Assembly: GCA_030679635.1 (NCBI GenBank)
Contig: JAUXSZ010000176.1
Location: 1 to 11,640 of the forward strand
DNA: 11,640 bases
Source of the DNA: Sulfuricurvum sp.
GTDB lineage: Bacteria; Campylobacterota; Campylobacteria; Campylobacterales; Sulfurimonadaceae
Reading direction: 5' to 3'
A model generated the notes under the pieces. That model saw nothing but the letters and a program-made list of their open reading frames with translations, was not told where the DNA came from and did not search any database. Below, one piece after another: positions 1-7,197 of the stretch. Position 1 is the first letter of the stretch; the number at the start of each line of letters is the position of its first letter. Both the position numbers and the translations under genes were made by a program.

Positions 1-414
1 AAGGCGAAGCTTTTTACGATTTATCACCTCTTTGATCCATTCTTGTACCCCCTTTTTGAGAGGAATGACCGAAGTTGGATCAATAACGGCGGTCACTTTG
101 CCTTTGGCTTTATTGATCGCGACAGAAAAACGAAGATCCAAATATTGATGAGGAACAAAAGGACGGATGCAAATTTGATATTCTTGTTGATGCAAAAATG
201 CATTTGAGTATATTTCCTCTTCTTTTAACTGCATCCATATATTATCTCCCTGCATTGGTTGCCATTCTGTGTCTTCGACTCTTTTATAGTACGTCTCATA
301 GGAGAGAAGATCAAAATCAACGTCATTCGCCGTTAATTTACGATCACTTGCGGCAAGGCGTAAATCCTCCTTGACATTAGTAGAGGCCTTAGTAACGGTT
401 GTGAATTTTGCCAT
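1..414 (-). CDS. FapA/DUF342-family protein, copy 1 (partial; 3' part beyond window start)
   Basis: Only the first 138 codons are visible, from ATG at 414 down to the left edge. The reading frame is open throughout and begins MAKFTTVTKAST. It aligns without any gap to residues 1-138 of the complete copy starting at 2435, so the family assignment is taken from that copy. Shared stretches are DLRLAASDRKLTANDVDFDL, FVPHQYLDLRFSVA and VTAVIDPTSVIPLKKGVQEW; residues about 52-79 differ most. A GAGG about 10 nt before the ATG (plus strand 425-428) could serve as ribosome site. The gene lies 200 bp downstream of copy 2 in the same direction, and an extended -10 box sits in that gap. Being cut by the window edge, its length, integrity and C-terminal part cannot be judged. 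It is probably an intact paralogue rather than a remnant, since 414 nt contain no frameshift or stop. Confidence 0.8.
   Translation of the reverse strand, partial: MAKFTTVTKASTNVKEDLRLAASDRKLTANDVDFDLLSYETYYKRVEDTEWQPMQGDNIWMQLKEEEIYSNAFLHQQEYQICIRPFVPHQYLDLRFSVAINKAKGKVTAVIDPTSVIPLKKGVQEWIKEVINRKKLRL
1..414. repeat. Imperfect direct repeat unit A (5' part of FapA-like copy 1)
   Basis: Aligns gaplessly with 2022-2435 at a constant offset of 2021 bp. Exact blocks are 1-99 (99 bp, continuing off the window), 116-180 (65 bp) and 305-369 (65 bp). Positions 100-115 hold five differences, and about 181-271 is heavily diverged. Confidence 0.95.
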
Positions 415-514
415 GATAAAAAACCTCAACCTCTAAAAGAATATATATAATGGATACATTAATATCTGATTCACCCATTTTATAGTGATATGTTAATAAC
501 ACAAATCTGGTCCG

Positions 515-520
515 ATAATA
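515..520 (-). promoter_or_regulatory. Candidate extended -10 promoter for FapA-like copy 1
   Basis: Read on the minus strand, the 200-bp AT-rich gap between the two copies holds TGCTATTAT, an extended -10 (TG-N-TATTAT). Transcription would start near 508, giving a leader of about 95 nt. No -35 match and no sigma-54 GG-N10-GC pattern was found here. Suggestive only. Confidence 0.4.
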
Positions 521-614
521 GCATACTTCCTATAAAATAAGTATTTAATGTTTAATTTTATGTAAAAGAAACGGTATATTTGAGAAGATTATGGCAGAGA
601 GGAGGATGAGGCGT

Positions 615-2435
615 TCAGTCCTCTTGAGCATTCAGCAATAGCACCTTCTCCTCTCCGCTTTGGTCCAATCGGATATGGGGTATTTTCCCCTCAGGAAAGA
701 TGCCATACTCTTGGCGTGTTTTCGGATCGATAAACGCAACACGGTTATTCCCGTTATACGTGCCGTGATGGGTTACTACGGCATGCAGATCCGCCTCATA
801 AAATTGATTCACCATTGCGTGGAGAGTGTCCAAATACTCTTCTTCTTCACGCAGCTTTGAGGCAGAAAGGTGAAGAGCATGTGCCTCAGATTTGTAGTGC
901 TGAATACGGATGAGATCGGCTTTCATCGGCTCGTATCCACTTTTTTTTGCATTGACAATGCGCTGTTGAAATTGTTTTATCCGAGTATTTTTCTCTTTAA
1001 ATAAGAGTTGGCTCGCACTCAGCGTTTCCTTGTGCTCTTTCAGGAGAGATTCTTTATCCTGAATTTTGGCCACCAATTCCGATATTTTTTCGTGATAGAC
1101 TCGAACGGAATAAGGATCGATGATGAGGGCATTCCCCTCTCCTTCGATATGATTGATCTCGATCGACTCCAGAGCGATAATGCTCGCATGAGAGTAGAGA
1201 ACATCAACATACACTTTACGCGCAATGATCTCTCCCCCCAGCATTTTATTGACGCGTACGATATCCGCTTCTATACGGCCACCCTCAAGGACATCGATAT
1301 TGGCCTCTTTGGCCTTCAGATCTCCCCTGTGAAGATGGATATTAGCCACTTGTGAAACATCTATCGTTGATTTTCGATGCGTTTGGGCCCCGATATTAAG
1401 TTCCTCAGCCTGAATCCTCGTATTTTCTCCGACGGTACCGCTAATATCGACTTTTTGGACGTCAATGTGAACGCCAATACCAACAGCATCTTCACTGAAT
1501 ATTTGTTGTTCTACCGTAAGCGATATCTCCTTATCAGTACCCGCTTCGATTGAACCTGTTGTTTTCATACTGACCGATTCGAGATGCAATTCTTGCGCAA
1601 CTAAAAAAATTCCTTTTTCGCACTTAACAAAACCTGAGACAAGGGCATAGTAGCGTATGCTGTTTGCATCTTTTTCACTCACGATTGTCGTTTCATCAAT
1701 CTGGATTACACCTGCGTATTGAGCCGTGGGTTCAGGAATAATAATAGGGGCTCCATCTAATCCACGTCCATTACGACCAGGTTTTGGAAAAACATACTCG
1801 ATTAACAGATCTCCCGGCTGAACTCCCTGAATGTAGCTGTTATTTTCATTGAGCTTTTTATAATGTAATATCACTGCATCATTAATAACGTCGACCGGAG
1901 GAAAATATTTAGCAATCGGCAAATGGTAGGGATCTGTAAGGGGGCCCTTTTTTTGTATCGTCGCCAGAAGGCGGATAATCTCTTTATCAAGCTCTTTATC
2001 CGCTGTCCCTATCATGAATCCAAGGCGAAGCTTTTTACGATTTATCACCTCTTTGATCCATTCTTGTACCCCCTTTTTGAGAGGAATGACCGAAGTTGGA
2101 TCAATAACGGCGGTCACTTTACCTGTTGCTTTACTCATCGCGACAGAAAAACGAAGATCCAAATATTGATGAGGAACAAAAGGACGGATGCAAATTTGAT
2201 ACTGCTGTTGGAGTAAAAACTCGCTAGAAAGCATCTCCTCCTCCGTTATTTGCTCCAGTACATTATCCCCATTCATTGGGTGCCATTCTGTATCTTCAAT
2301 TCTTTTATAGTATGTCTCATAGGAAAGAAGATCAAAATCAACGTCATTCGCCGTTAATTTACGATCACTTGCGGCAAGGCGTAAATCCTCTTTTATATTA
2401 CTGGAAGCCTTACTAACAGGTGTGAATTCTGCCAT
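615..2435 (-). CDS. FapA/DUF342-family protein, copy 2 (complete, 606 aa)
   Basis: This is a FapA (DUF342) family protein; members have been linked to flagellar assembly or polar placement in some bacteria, and its molecular activity is not established. Residues 1-200 form a lineage-specific N-terminal part. Residues about 203-237 carry the signature QGVQPGDLL...PGRNGRGLDGAPI, where the PGxxGxxxxGxPI pattern is the family hallmark. Residues about 240-440 are rich in short V/I and G repeats expected of a right-handed beta-helix (for example SGTVGENTRIQAEELNIGAQ). Residues about 447-545 are a long charged coiled coil, and 550-606 a short beta-rich tail. No signal peptide or membrane segment is seen, so it is likely cytoplasmic. 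The start is the ATG at 2435, with GGAGG 10 nt upstream; an in-frame TTG at 2441 would lie only 4 nt from that site. It ends in TGA. Family call is firm; the flagellar role is inferred. Confidence 0.88.
   Translation of the reverse strand: MAEFTPVSKASSNIKEDLRLAASDRKLTANDVDFDLLSYETYYKRIEDTEWHPMNGDNVLEQITEEEMLSSEFLLQQQYQICIRPFVPHQYLDLRFSVAMSKATGKVTAVIDPTSVIPLKKGVQEWIKEVINRKKLRLGFMIGTADKELDKEIIRLLATIQKKGPLTDPYHLPIAKYFPPVDVINDAVILHYKKLNENNSYIQGVQPGDLLIEYVFPKPGRNGRGLDGAPIIIPEPTAQYAGVIQIDETTIVSEKDANSIRYYALVSGFVKCEKGIFLVAQELHLESVSMKTTGSIEAGTDKEISLTVEQQIFSEDAVGIGVHIDVQKVDISGTVGENTRIQAEELNIGAQTHRKSTIDVSQVANIHLHRGDLKAKEANIDVLEGGRIEADIVRVNKMLGGEIIARKVYVDVLYSHASIIALESIEINHIEGEGNALIIDPYSVRVYHEKISELVAKIQDKESLLKEHKETLSASQLLFKEKNTRIKQFQQRIVNAKKSGYEPMKADLIRIQHYKSEAHALHLSASKLREEEEYLDTLHAMVNQFYEADLHAVVTHHGTYNGNNRVAFIDPKTRQEYGIFPEGKIPHIRLDQSGEEKVLLLNAQED
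2022..2435. repeat. Imperfect direct repeat unit B (5' part of FapA-like copy 2)
   Basis: Partner of 1-414, same orientation and same length with no indels. Exact blocks correspond to 2022-2120, 2137-2201 and 2326-2390. Similarity ends just past the ribosome-binding site: the regions upstream of the two start codons are unrelated apart from the GAGGTTTTTT stretch. Confidence 0.95.
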
Positions 2436-2493
2436 GATCAAAAAACCTCCGCACTCAATAAGGTATCTATCTCTGTAACCATCAAACTCTCTA

Positions 2494-2499
2494 ATTGTA
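2494..2499 (-). promoter_or_regulatory. Candidate -10 box for FapA-like copy 2
   Basis: The minus strand of the 167-bp gap between tRNA-Ser and the copy 2 start carries TACAAT, a 5/6 match to the -10 consensus, about 60 nt before the ATG. There is no convincing -35. Read-through from the tRNA promoter is an alternative. Confidence 0.28.
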
Positions 2500-2602
2500 A
2501 AATAGGGTGTACTCTAAATTTTGTTGATAAAACGTGTTTCATGTAAAAGTGTCTTGAAAAAGTGACTATTTATGTCAATGGTAAACAATCTTTGAGTAGG
2601 AC

Positions 2603-2690
2603 TGGCGGACAGCTAGGGATTCGAACCCTAGAAAGGTTGCCCTTTACACGCGTTCCAGGCGTGCGCCTTCGACCACTCGGCCAGCTGTCC
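2603..2690 (-). tRNA. tRNA-Ser(GGA)
   Basis: The minus strand folds as a class II tRNA. The acceptor stem GGACAGC pairs with GCTGTCC, followed by discriminator G and an encoded CCA (2603-2605). The anticodon stem CACGC/GCGTG encloses loop CTGGAAC, giving anticodon GGA at 2654-2656, which reads the serine codons UCC and UCU. The long variable arm AAAGG-GCAA-CCTTT is typical of tRNA-Ser. The T arm contains GGTTCGAATCC and the D arm GGCCGAGTGG. All paired regions are intact. Confidence 0.97.
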
Positions 2691-2705
2691 ATGTAGAAGA
2701 TTAGA

Positions 2706-2711
2706 ATTATA
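2706..2711 (-). promoter_or_regulatory. -10 box for tRNA-Ser
   Basis: A perfect TATAAT on the minus strand lies 15 nt before the tRNA 5' end, so transcription would begin near 2699. No good -35 is seen, which is usual for sigma-70 promoters of Campylobacterota. Confidence 0.55.
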
Positions 2712-2713
2712 AT

Positions 2714-2800
2714 CTATTGTAGCTTAATTCCTAAATCACGGGCGCGTTCCTCTTTTTCTTTTTCTTTCATACTCCTAGATGTTGAAAAGTTTTTTGTCAT
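2714..2800 (-). CDS. Possible small charged protein (28 aa)
   Basis: This is a short open frame, not recognised. It starts at ATG 2800 and ends in TAG at 2714, just upstream of the tRNA-Ser promoter. The product starts MTKNFSTSRS and continues with a lysine/glutamate/arginine-rich segment, SMKEKEKEERARDLGIKL, which would be a soluble helix. Purine-rich sequence (AAAGGGAATGGG) precedes the ATG and could act as a ribosome site. A TACAAT on the minus strand at 2824-2829 could be its -10 and would overlap the dgt promoter. It could equally be a chance frame, as nothing but position, base composition and the ribosome-site-like sequence supports it. Confidence 0.28.
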   Translation of the reverse strand: MTKNFSTSRSMKEKEKEERARDLGIKLQ

Positions 2801-2824
2801 CTTATCCCATTCCCTTTGCAAGCA

Positions 2825-2840
2825 TTGTATAATAATACAA
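2825..2840. promoter_or_regulatory. dgt promoter -10 inside a 16-bp palindrome
   Basis: TATAAT at 2828-2833 on the plus strand is a perfect -10 for dgt, with a start near 2840 and a leader of about 30 nt. It lies inside TTGTAT-AATA-ATACAA, six-base arms around four bases. The minus strand of the same element carries TACAAT, so it could fire in both directions or be an operator. Confidence 0.5.
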
Positions 2841-2869
2841 CTCCTAGAATTAATACACAAAAGGTTCTC

Positions 2870-3970
2870 ATGCGTCCCGAACAACGTTTTTTTGATATTA
2901 GCGACGATTTTCGCTCCCCTTATGCGCGCGATCGCGACCGGATCATCCATTCAGGGAGTTTCAGACGTCTTGAATACAAAACGCAGGTTTTTCTCAATTC
3001 TCAGGGCGATTTTTTCCGCACCCGCCTTACCCACAGCATCGAAGTGAGTCAAATCGCCCGCTCGATCAGTTCCCATCTCGGGCTTCAGGAGTCTCTCGCA
3101 GAATCCATTGCCCTAGCGCACGATTTGGGGCACACCCCTTTTGGACATATCGGCGGCGATACGCTGGACGAGTGTCTCAAAAAAGAGGGGTTCCACAACG
3201 GGTTTGAGCACAATCTACAAAGCTTCCGGGTTGTAACCTTGTTAGAACAGCGTTATAAGGCATTTTTGGGGTTAAACCTCACCTACGCAACACTGGAAGG
3301 GATACTCAAACACTCTTACCCCTATAACAAACCGTTTTTGACCCCGGCCATCCGTGAAGCATTTTCTCTGGATACCCACCCCAGCATTGAAGCGATGATC
3401 GTAGACCGTGCCGACGAGATCGCGTATATCAGTCACGATATCGACGATGGGATCGCGTCGGGGCTTATCACCTTTGAAACGCTCAAATCCAGCGAACTGA
3501 TCCAAACGGTTTTGCAAAAAGTGTATGATGAGGGGATACACGAAAACGAGGAGGAGATGTTCCGCTACCGTTTTAGCTCTCATCTGATCAACCATCTTGT
3601 CTATTCCCTCCTCGAATACTCCGAGGGAAAAATCGATAACAGTCGCGTGTTAGCCTCCGTTATCCCCTCCAAAGAAGAGATTCCGATCGGATTTTCCAAA
3701 GAGCTGGAAACGCAGATCAAAAGACTCAAAAAAATCCTCTTTCAAGAACTGTATCAGCACAAACACATCGTCCGAAAAATGTTTGCCGGCAAACAGGCCA
3801 TCATCGGTCTCTTTGACGCCCTGATGGAAGAGCCGAAAATGTTGCCCCGTTATTATGTCGAACAACTGGATAGACGTAGCAAACACCGTGTTGTCAGTGA
3901 CTATATCGCCAGCATGTCGGATCGGTATGCGATAAAGTTTTACAATGAGTTGTACGGGAGAGAGGGGTGA
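2870..3970 (+). CDS. dgt: dGTPase-like HD-domain triphosphohydrolase
   Basis: Predicted deoxyguanosine triphosphate triphosphohydrolase-like protein, 366 aa. Enzymes of this family cleave dNTPs, classically dGTP, to the nucleoside plus inorganic triphosphate and so trim dNTP pools. The HD metal site is complete: H55 in RLTHSIEV, H84-D85 in AHDLGHTPFGH, and an Asp in DRADEIAYISHDIDDG (about 179-193, probably D182). The N-terminal SFRRLEYKTQVF segment and the NGFEHN motif (110-115) are also typical. The ATG at 2870 is preferred, with AAAGG close upstream, because the longer TTG frame from 2816 would begin before the TATAAT at 2828 and so outside the transcript. Its last bases overlap the next start in GTGA, implying translational coupling. 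Substrate preference cannot be read from sequence; many family members act on several dNTPs. Confidence 0.9.
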   Translation: MRPEQRFFDISDDFRSPYARDRDRIIHSGSFRRLEYKTQVFLNSQGDFFRTRLTHSIEVSQIARSISSHLGLQESLAESIALAHDLGHTPFGHIGGDTLDECLKKEGFHNGFEHNLQSFRVVTLLEQRYKAFLGLNLTYATLEGILKHSYPYNKPFLTPAIREAFSLDTHPSIEAMIVDRADEIAYISHDIDDGIASGLITFETLKSSELIQTVLQKVYDEGIHENEEEMFRYRFSSHLINHLVYSLLEYSEGKIDNSRVLASVIPSKEEIPIGFSKELETQIKRLKKILFQELYQHKHIVRKMFAGKQAIIGLFDALMEEPKMLPRYYVEQLDRRSKHRVVSDYIASMSDRYAIKFYNELYGREG

Positions 3971-5202
3971 ACCAATCACCTAAAGTCGCCATTATCGGCG
4001 GAGGTGCGTGCGGATTGATGGCGGCGTTGTGTGCGGCGCGTGCCGGTGCCGATGTTACGATCTATGAGCACAACCAAAGCGTCGGAAAAAAGATATTAGC
4101 CTCGGGAAACGGGCGCTGCAATATTATCAATACGACCTCTTGTGCCGATGATTATTTTGGCGCCGACCCCCATTTTGCATCGTACCCATTAAAGCAGCTC
4201 CCGTTTTCGGCTTTTGAAACATTCTGCCACTCCATCGGTTTGCTCCTTGACGTCAAAGAAGACGGGCGGTGCTATCCGCTCTCCAACGAGGCAAAAGCCG
4301 TACTCTTTGCCTTTAACAGTGCCGCCAAAGTGGCAGGAGTCAAGATACTCACCGAGACAAAAGTAACTTCCATTACTAAAAAGAAGAACCTATTTATCGT
4401 TGAATCCGCTCAGGAGAAGATGTCGTATGACAGGGTACTCATCGCCACAGGATCAGAAGCGGCACCGCAGCTTGGCGCATCGAGCGATGGCTATACCTTT
4501 GCAAAATCTTTCGGCCATGAGATACTCCCAACATACCCCTCTTTGGTCCAGCTCCATCTAAACTCTAGAGTTCACCACAAAATGGCGGGGGTGAAGACCC
4601 ATGCCGAAGTAACGCTCTATGTGAACGGTAAAGAAAAAGGAAAAGTTCAAGGGGATATTCTCTTTGCCAGTTATGGCATTTCAGGCTTGGCCATCTTGGA
4701 CATAAGCCAAAAAGCCTCCTCTGCCCTGATGAAACATCAGAAAGTTGCCCTTTCCATTAATCTCCTCCCACGCTTTGAATCTTCAGAGCTGAATACGATC
4801 ATCGAAAAACTCTTCGCCTCGGTACCTCATTATACGGTTGAAACGGTCCTCTCCGGTCTGATTCCTGCGAAAACCGTCACGTATCTCTTGGAAGAGGCAA
4901 TAATTTCACCCTCGGTGTCCGTATCAAAGGTGACCAATAAAGAGCTGACAAAGCTCCTCCGTCTCATTCAAGATTGGAGATTTGAGGTCAGCGGTACGCA
5001 CGGTTTCAAACATGCCGAAGTAAGCGGTGGCGGGGTTTCTACCGCGCAGATAAACAATATGACCATGGAATCTAAACACATAAACGGTCTCTATTTTGCC
5101 GGCGAAGTTCTCGATATAGTGGGACGGCGCGGGGGATATAATTTTAATTTTGCTTGGGCTACTGGAATGATTGCGGGTAAAGAGATGGCGAAGGATTTAT
5201 AA
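3967..5202 (+). CDS. HI0933/YhiN-type FAD-dependent oxidoreductase
   Basis: This is a 411-aa flavoprotein of the HI0933/YhiN (BaiN-like, also labelled aminoacetone oxidase) family, whose physiological substrate is generally unknown. The N-terminal Rossmann fold shows GGGACG at 11-16 and the acidic end of strand two at E35 (VTIYEH), both contacting FAD. The family stretch GKKILASGNGRCNI follows at 41-54. The C-terminal part has GTHGFKHAEVSGGGVSTAQI and a closing FAD segment FAGEVLDIVGRRGGYNFNFA near 377-396. No signal peptide is present, so it is cytoplasmic. The start is GTG at 3967, overlapping the dgt stop by 4 bp, with a GGGAGAGAGG stretch upstream as ribosome site. It is the last gene of a two-gene unit. 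A direct functional link to dNTP hydrolysis is not evident. Confidence 0.88.
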   Translation: MNQSPKVAIIGGGACGLMAALCAARAGADVTIYEHNQSVGKKILASGNGRCNIINTTSCADDYFGADPHFASYPLKQLPFSAFETFCHSIGLLLDVKEDGRCYPLSNEAKAVLFAFNSAAKVAGVKILTETKVTSITKKKNLFIVESAQEKMSYDRVLIATGSEAAPQLGASSDGYTFAKSFGHEILPTYPSLVQLHLNSRVHHKMAGVKTHAEVTLYVNGKEKGKVQGDILFASYGISGLAILDISQKASSALMKHQKVALSINLLPRFESSELNTIIEKLFASVPHYTVETVLSGLIPAKTVTYLLEEAIISPSVSVSKVTNKELTKLLRLIQDWRFEVSGTHGFKHAEVSGGGVSTAQINNMTMESKHINGLYFAGEVLDIVGRRGGYNFNFAWATGMIAGKEMAKDL

Positions 5203-5217
5203 TGTATGAGAGAGTTG

Positions 5218-5242
5218 GATTACCGGGTAAATCCCGATAATC
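5218..5242 (+). terminator. Hairpin terminator between convergent flavoprotein gene and typA
   Basis: GATTAcCGGG and CCCGaTAATC pair as a 10-position stem with one C-A mismatch around the loop TAAAT. It lies 15 nt after the flavoprotein stop. A T-run on the plus strand begins about 12 nt later (5254-5259), overlapping the typA end, so it is a loose fit to an intrinsic terminator. It may serve both convergent genes, although the typA side lacks a T-run. Confidence 0.5.
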
Positions 5243-5250
5243 GCAGGTAA

Positions 5251-7056
5251 CTATTTTTTAGTTGCGTAACGCTTACGCTCGGTTGGATCAAGGTAACGCT
5301 TGCGGATACGGATACTCTGTGGAGTAACCTCAAGAAGCTCATCGTCTTCGATCCACTCAAGCGCACGCTCAAGGTTCATATCACGAGGAGGAACAAGTTT
5401 GATCGCTTCATCCGCCCCTGAGGTACGGACGTTTGATTGCGCTTTTCCTTTGATCGGATTAACATCGAGGTCATTCGTACGGCTGTGCTCGCCTACGATC
5501 ATCCCTTTGTATACTTTCGTCTGAGGGGATACGAACAAAACACCACGCTCTTGAAGAGTAGCCAGTGAGTACGCAAGCGTCACACCGTCTTCCATAGAGG
5601 TAAGTGCCCCATACTGGCGACTCTCAACCGTTCCGCTGTAAGGACGGAATTCAAGGAATGAGTGATTCATAACACCCTCTCCCTTGGTTTCTGTCAAAAA
5701 CTGTCCACGGAAACCGATAAGACCACGAGCCGGGATAACGAACTCTACACGCGTAAAGCCCTCGCCCATCGGTACCATTGCTGTCATTTCCGCTTTACGG
5801 CGGCCAAGACGCTCGATGATTGAACCCGCAAACTCAGCAGGAAGGTCAACAACGAGGTGCTCAAACGGTTCACATTTAACACCGTCAATGGTTCTGACGA
5901 TGACTTCCGGACGGCTGATGCCGAACTCGAAGTTTTCACGGCGCATATTCTCAGCCAAAATCGTGATTTGTAGTTCTCCACGTCCTGAAACTTGGAATTT
6001 ACCCTCACCGGCTACTTCACAACGCATTGCTACGTTGGTGTTCATCTCTGCTTCAAGACGCTCACGAAGTTTGTTGGAGGTAATGTGTTTACCTTCAAGC
6101 CCTGCGAGTGGAGAGTCATTGACCGAAAAGACAACGGTCAATGTCGGCTCTTCAACGTGCATCGGATCAAGCGGCATTGGATTGATAGGATCACAGATGG
6201 TGTCACCTACGTCTACCGTTTCAATACCGGCAAGGGCTACGATATCCCCAGCTTCTGCTGTTTGGATCTCCATACGGTTAAGACCCAGGAATCCGATCAA
6301 TTTACTGACCTTTCCTTTGACCATTTCACCGTCGGCTTTTGCCAAAAGGATGTTGTCCCCTTTTGAAATACGGCCGTTGAAGATACGAGCGATACCGATT
6401 TTACCGACATAGTTGTCATAGTCAAGAGTAAAGACTTGCAACTGTGTTGGATTTTCAGGATCACCTACCGGCTCAGGTACTTTGTCAAGAATCATGTTGA
6501 ACAAACAGGTAAAGTCCCCATCAGGATCAGCCATGTCCAATTTCGCGATACCGTCACGCGCTGCGGCATAGATGATCGGGAAATCAAGCTGATCTTCCGT
6601 AGCGTCCATCGCAACGAACAGGTCAAATACTTCATCGACAACACGTTCAGGATCTGCAGAAGGTTTGTCAATTTTGTTGATAACAACGATTGGCTTGATC
6701 CCGAGAGCAAGCATCTTCTTAACAACAAACTTAGTCTGAGGCATAACCCCTTCGTAAGCGTCAACAAGGATCAAAGCCCCGTCAACCATTTTCAAAACAC
6801 GTTCAACTTCACCACCGAAGTCGGCGTGGCCCGGAGTGTCGATAATGTTAATTTTGTATTCGCCATAGCGAACAGCCGTATTTTTAGAAAGAATAGTGAT
6901 CCCACGCTCTTTTTCAAGGGCATTAGAGTCCATTGCTCTTTCGTTGACTTGCTCGTGGCTGCCAAATGTTCCAGATTGCTGTAGCAATCCGTCTACTAGA
7001 GTTGTTTTACCATGGTCAACGTGCGCGATGACGGCGATATTACGAATTTTTTGCAC
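5251..7056 (-). CDS. typA: Ribosome-associated GTPase TypA/BipA
   Basis: TypA/BipA is a translational GTPase related to EF-G and LepA that binds the ribosome and supports 50S assembly and growth under stress or low temperature. The product is 601 aa, full length for the family. All GTPase motifs are intact: AHVDHGKT (11-18), RGITI (51-55), DTPGH (73-77) and NKID (127-130). EF-Tu-like domain II follows, then the EF-G-like domain with GRGELQITILAENMRRE, and the BipA-specific C-terminal region with RGLIGFRGQFLTETKGEG and a basic tail ending RKRYATKK. The start is GTG, with AAGGA 6 nt upstream (plus strand 7063-7067). It stands alone, convergent with the flavoprotein gene and divergent from fliK, and has its own TATAAT box. 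Confidence 0.97.
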   Translation of the reverse strand: MQKIRNIAVIAHVDHGKTTLVDGLLQQSGTFGSHEQVNERAMDSNALEKERGITILSKNTAVRYGEYKINIIDTPGHADFGGEVERVLKMVDGALILVDAYEGVMPQTKFVVKKMLALGIKPIVVINKIDKPSADPERVVDEVFDLFVAMDATEDQLDFPIIYAAARDGIAKLDMADPDGDFTCLFNMILDKVPEPVGDPENPTQLQVFTLDYDNYVGKIGIARIFNGRISKGDNILLAKADGEMVKGKVSKLIGFLGLNRMEIQTAEAGDIVALAGIETVDVGDTICDPINPMPLDPMHVEEPTLTVVFSVNDSPLAGLEGKHITSNKLRERLEAEMNTNVAMRCEVAGEGKFQVSGRGELQITILAENMRRENFEFGISRPEVIVRTIDGVKCEPFEHLVVDLPAEFAGSIIERLGRRKAEMTAMVPMGEGFTRVEFVIPARGLIGFRGQFLTETKGEGVMNHSFLEFRPYSGTVESRQYGALTSMEDGVTLAYSLATLQERGVLFVSPQTKVYKGMIVGEHSRTNDLDVNPIKGKAQSNVRTSGADEAIKLVPPRDMNLERALEWIEDDELLEVTPQSIRIRKRYLDPTERKRYATKK

Positions 7057-7091
7057 TGAATATCCTTATAGGTAGGCCGTGATTTTCGCGA

Positions 7092-7097
7092 ATTATA
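7092..7097 (-). promoter_or_regulatory. -10 box of typA
   Basis: A perfect TATAAT on the minus strand in the 141-bp typA-fliK gap. Transcription would start near 7085, leaving a leader of about 29 nt before the GTG. No -35 consensus at the right spacing. Confidence 0.55.
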
Positions 7098-7141
7098 CCT
7101 GCTTAAAGGTTAAGGATGGTTTAAGTGACTTCTATCCTAAG

Positions 7142-7158
7142 TGGAATAGTTATTGCTT
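7142..7158 (+). promoter_or_regulatory. Sigma-54 promoter of fliK-flgD-flgE
   Basis: TGGAATAGTTATTGCTT has GG at 7143-7144 and GC at 7155-7156 with exactly 10 bases between, the invariant -24/-12 spacing for RpoN. The flanks match the Campylobacter/Helicobacter form TGGAA-N6-TTGCTT. Transcription should begin about 12 nt later, near 7168, which rules out the in-frame TTG at 7153 as the fliK start. Confidence 0.85.
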
Positions 7159-7197
7159 TCTTCTATAATTCTATTAATCTTGCATAAGGATCGGACT

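Noticed and set aside
590..660. Terminator hairpin after FapA-like copy 2
   Set aside because: GAGAGGAG and CTCCTCTC can pair, but the loop would be about 45 nt and no T-run follows on the minus strand.
2603..2690. tRNA-Ser as an integration site for a mobile element
   Set aside because: No integrase gene or direct repeat of the tRNA 3' end was seen in the window, and its neighbours look like ordinary chromosomal genes.
2816..2869. Longer dgt start at TTG 2816
   Set aside because: It lies upstream of the TATAAT at 2828-2833, and the extra 18 residues do not resemble the family; ATG 2870 leads straight into the conserved N-terminus.
5684..6412. Plus-strand 242-codon open frame opposite typA
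   Set aside because: It lies wholly antisense to the conserved TypA coding sequence, has an arginine/serine-rich composition typical of antisense shadows, and has no recognisable motif or ribosome site.
6436..6984. Plus-strand 182-codon open frame opposite the typA GTPase domain
   Set aside because: Antisense to the G-domain motifs of typA; its codons are fixed by the opposite strand and it shows no family resemblance.
7153..7197. Longer fliK start at TTG 7153
   Set aside because: The TTG lies within the sigma-54 -12 element, upstream of the expected transcript start, whereas ATG 7198 has AAGGA at proper spacing.
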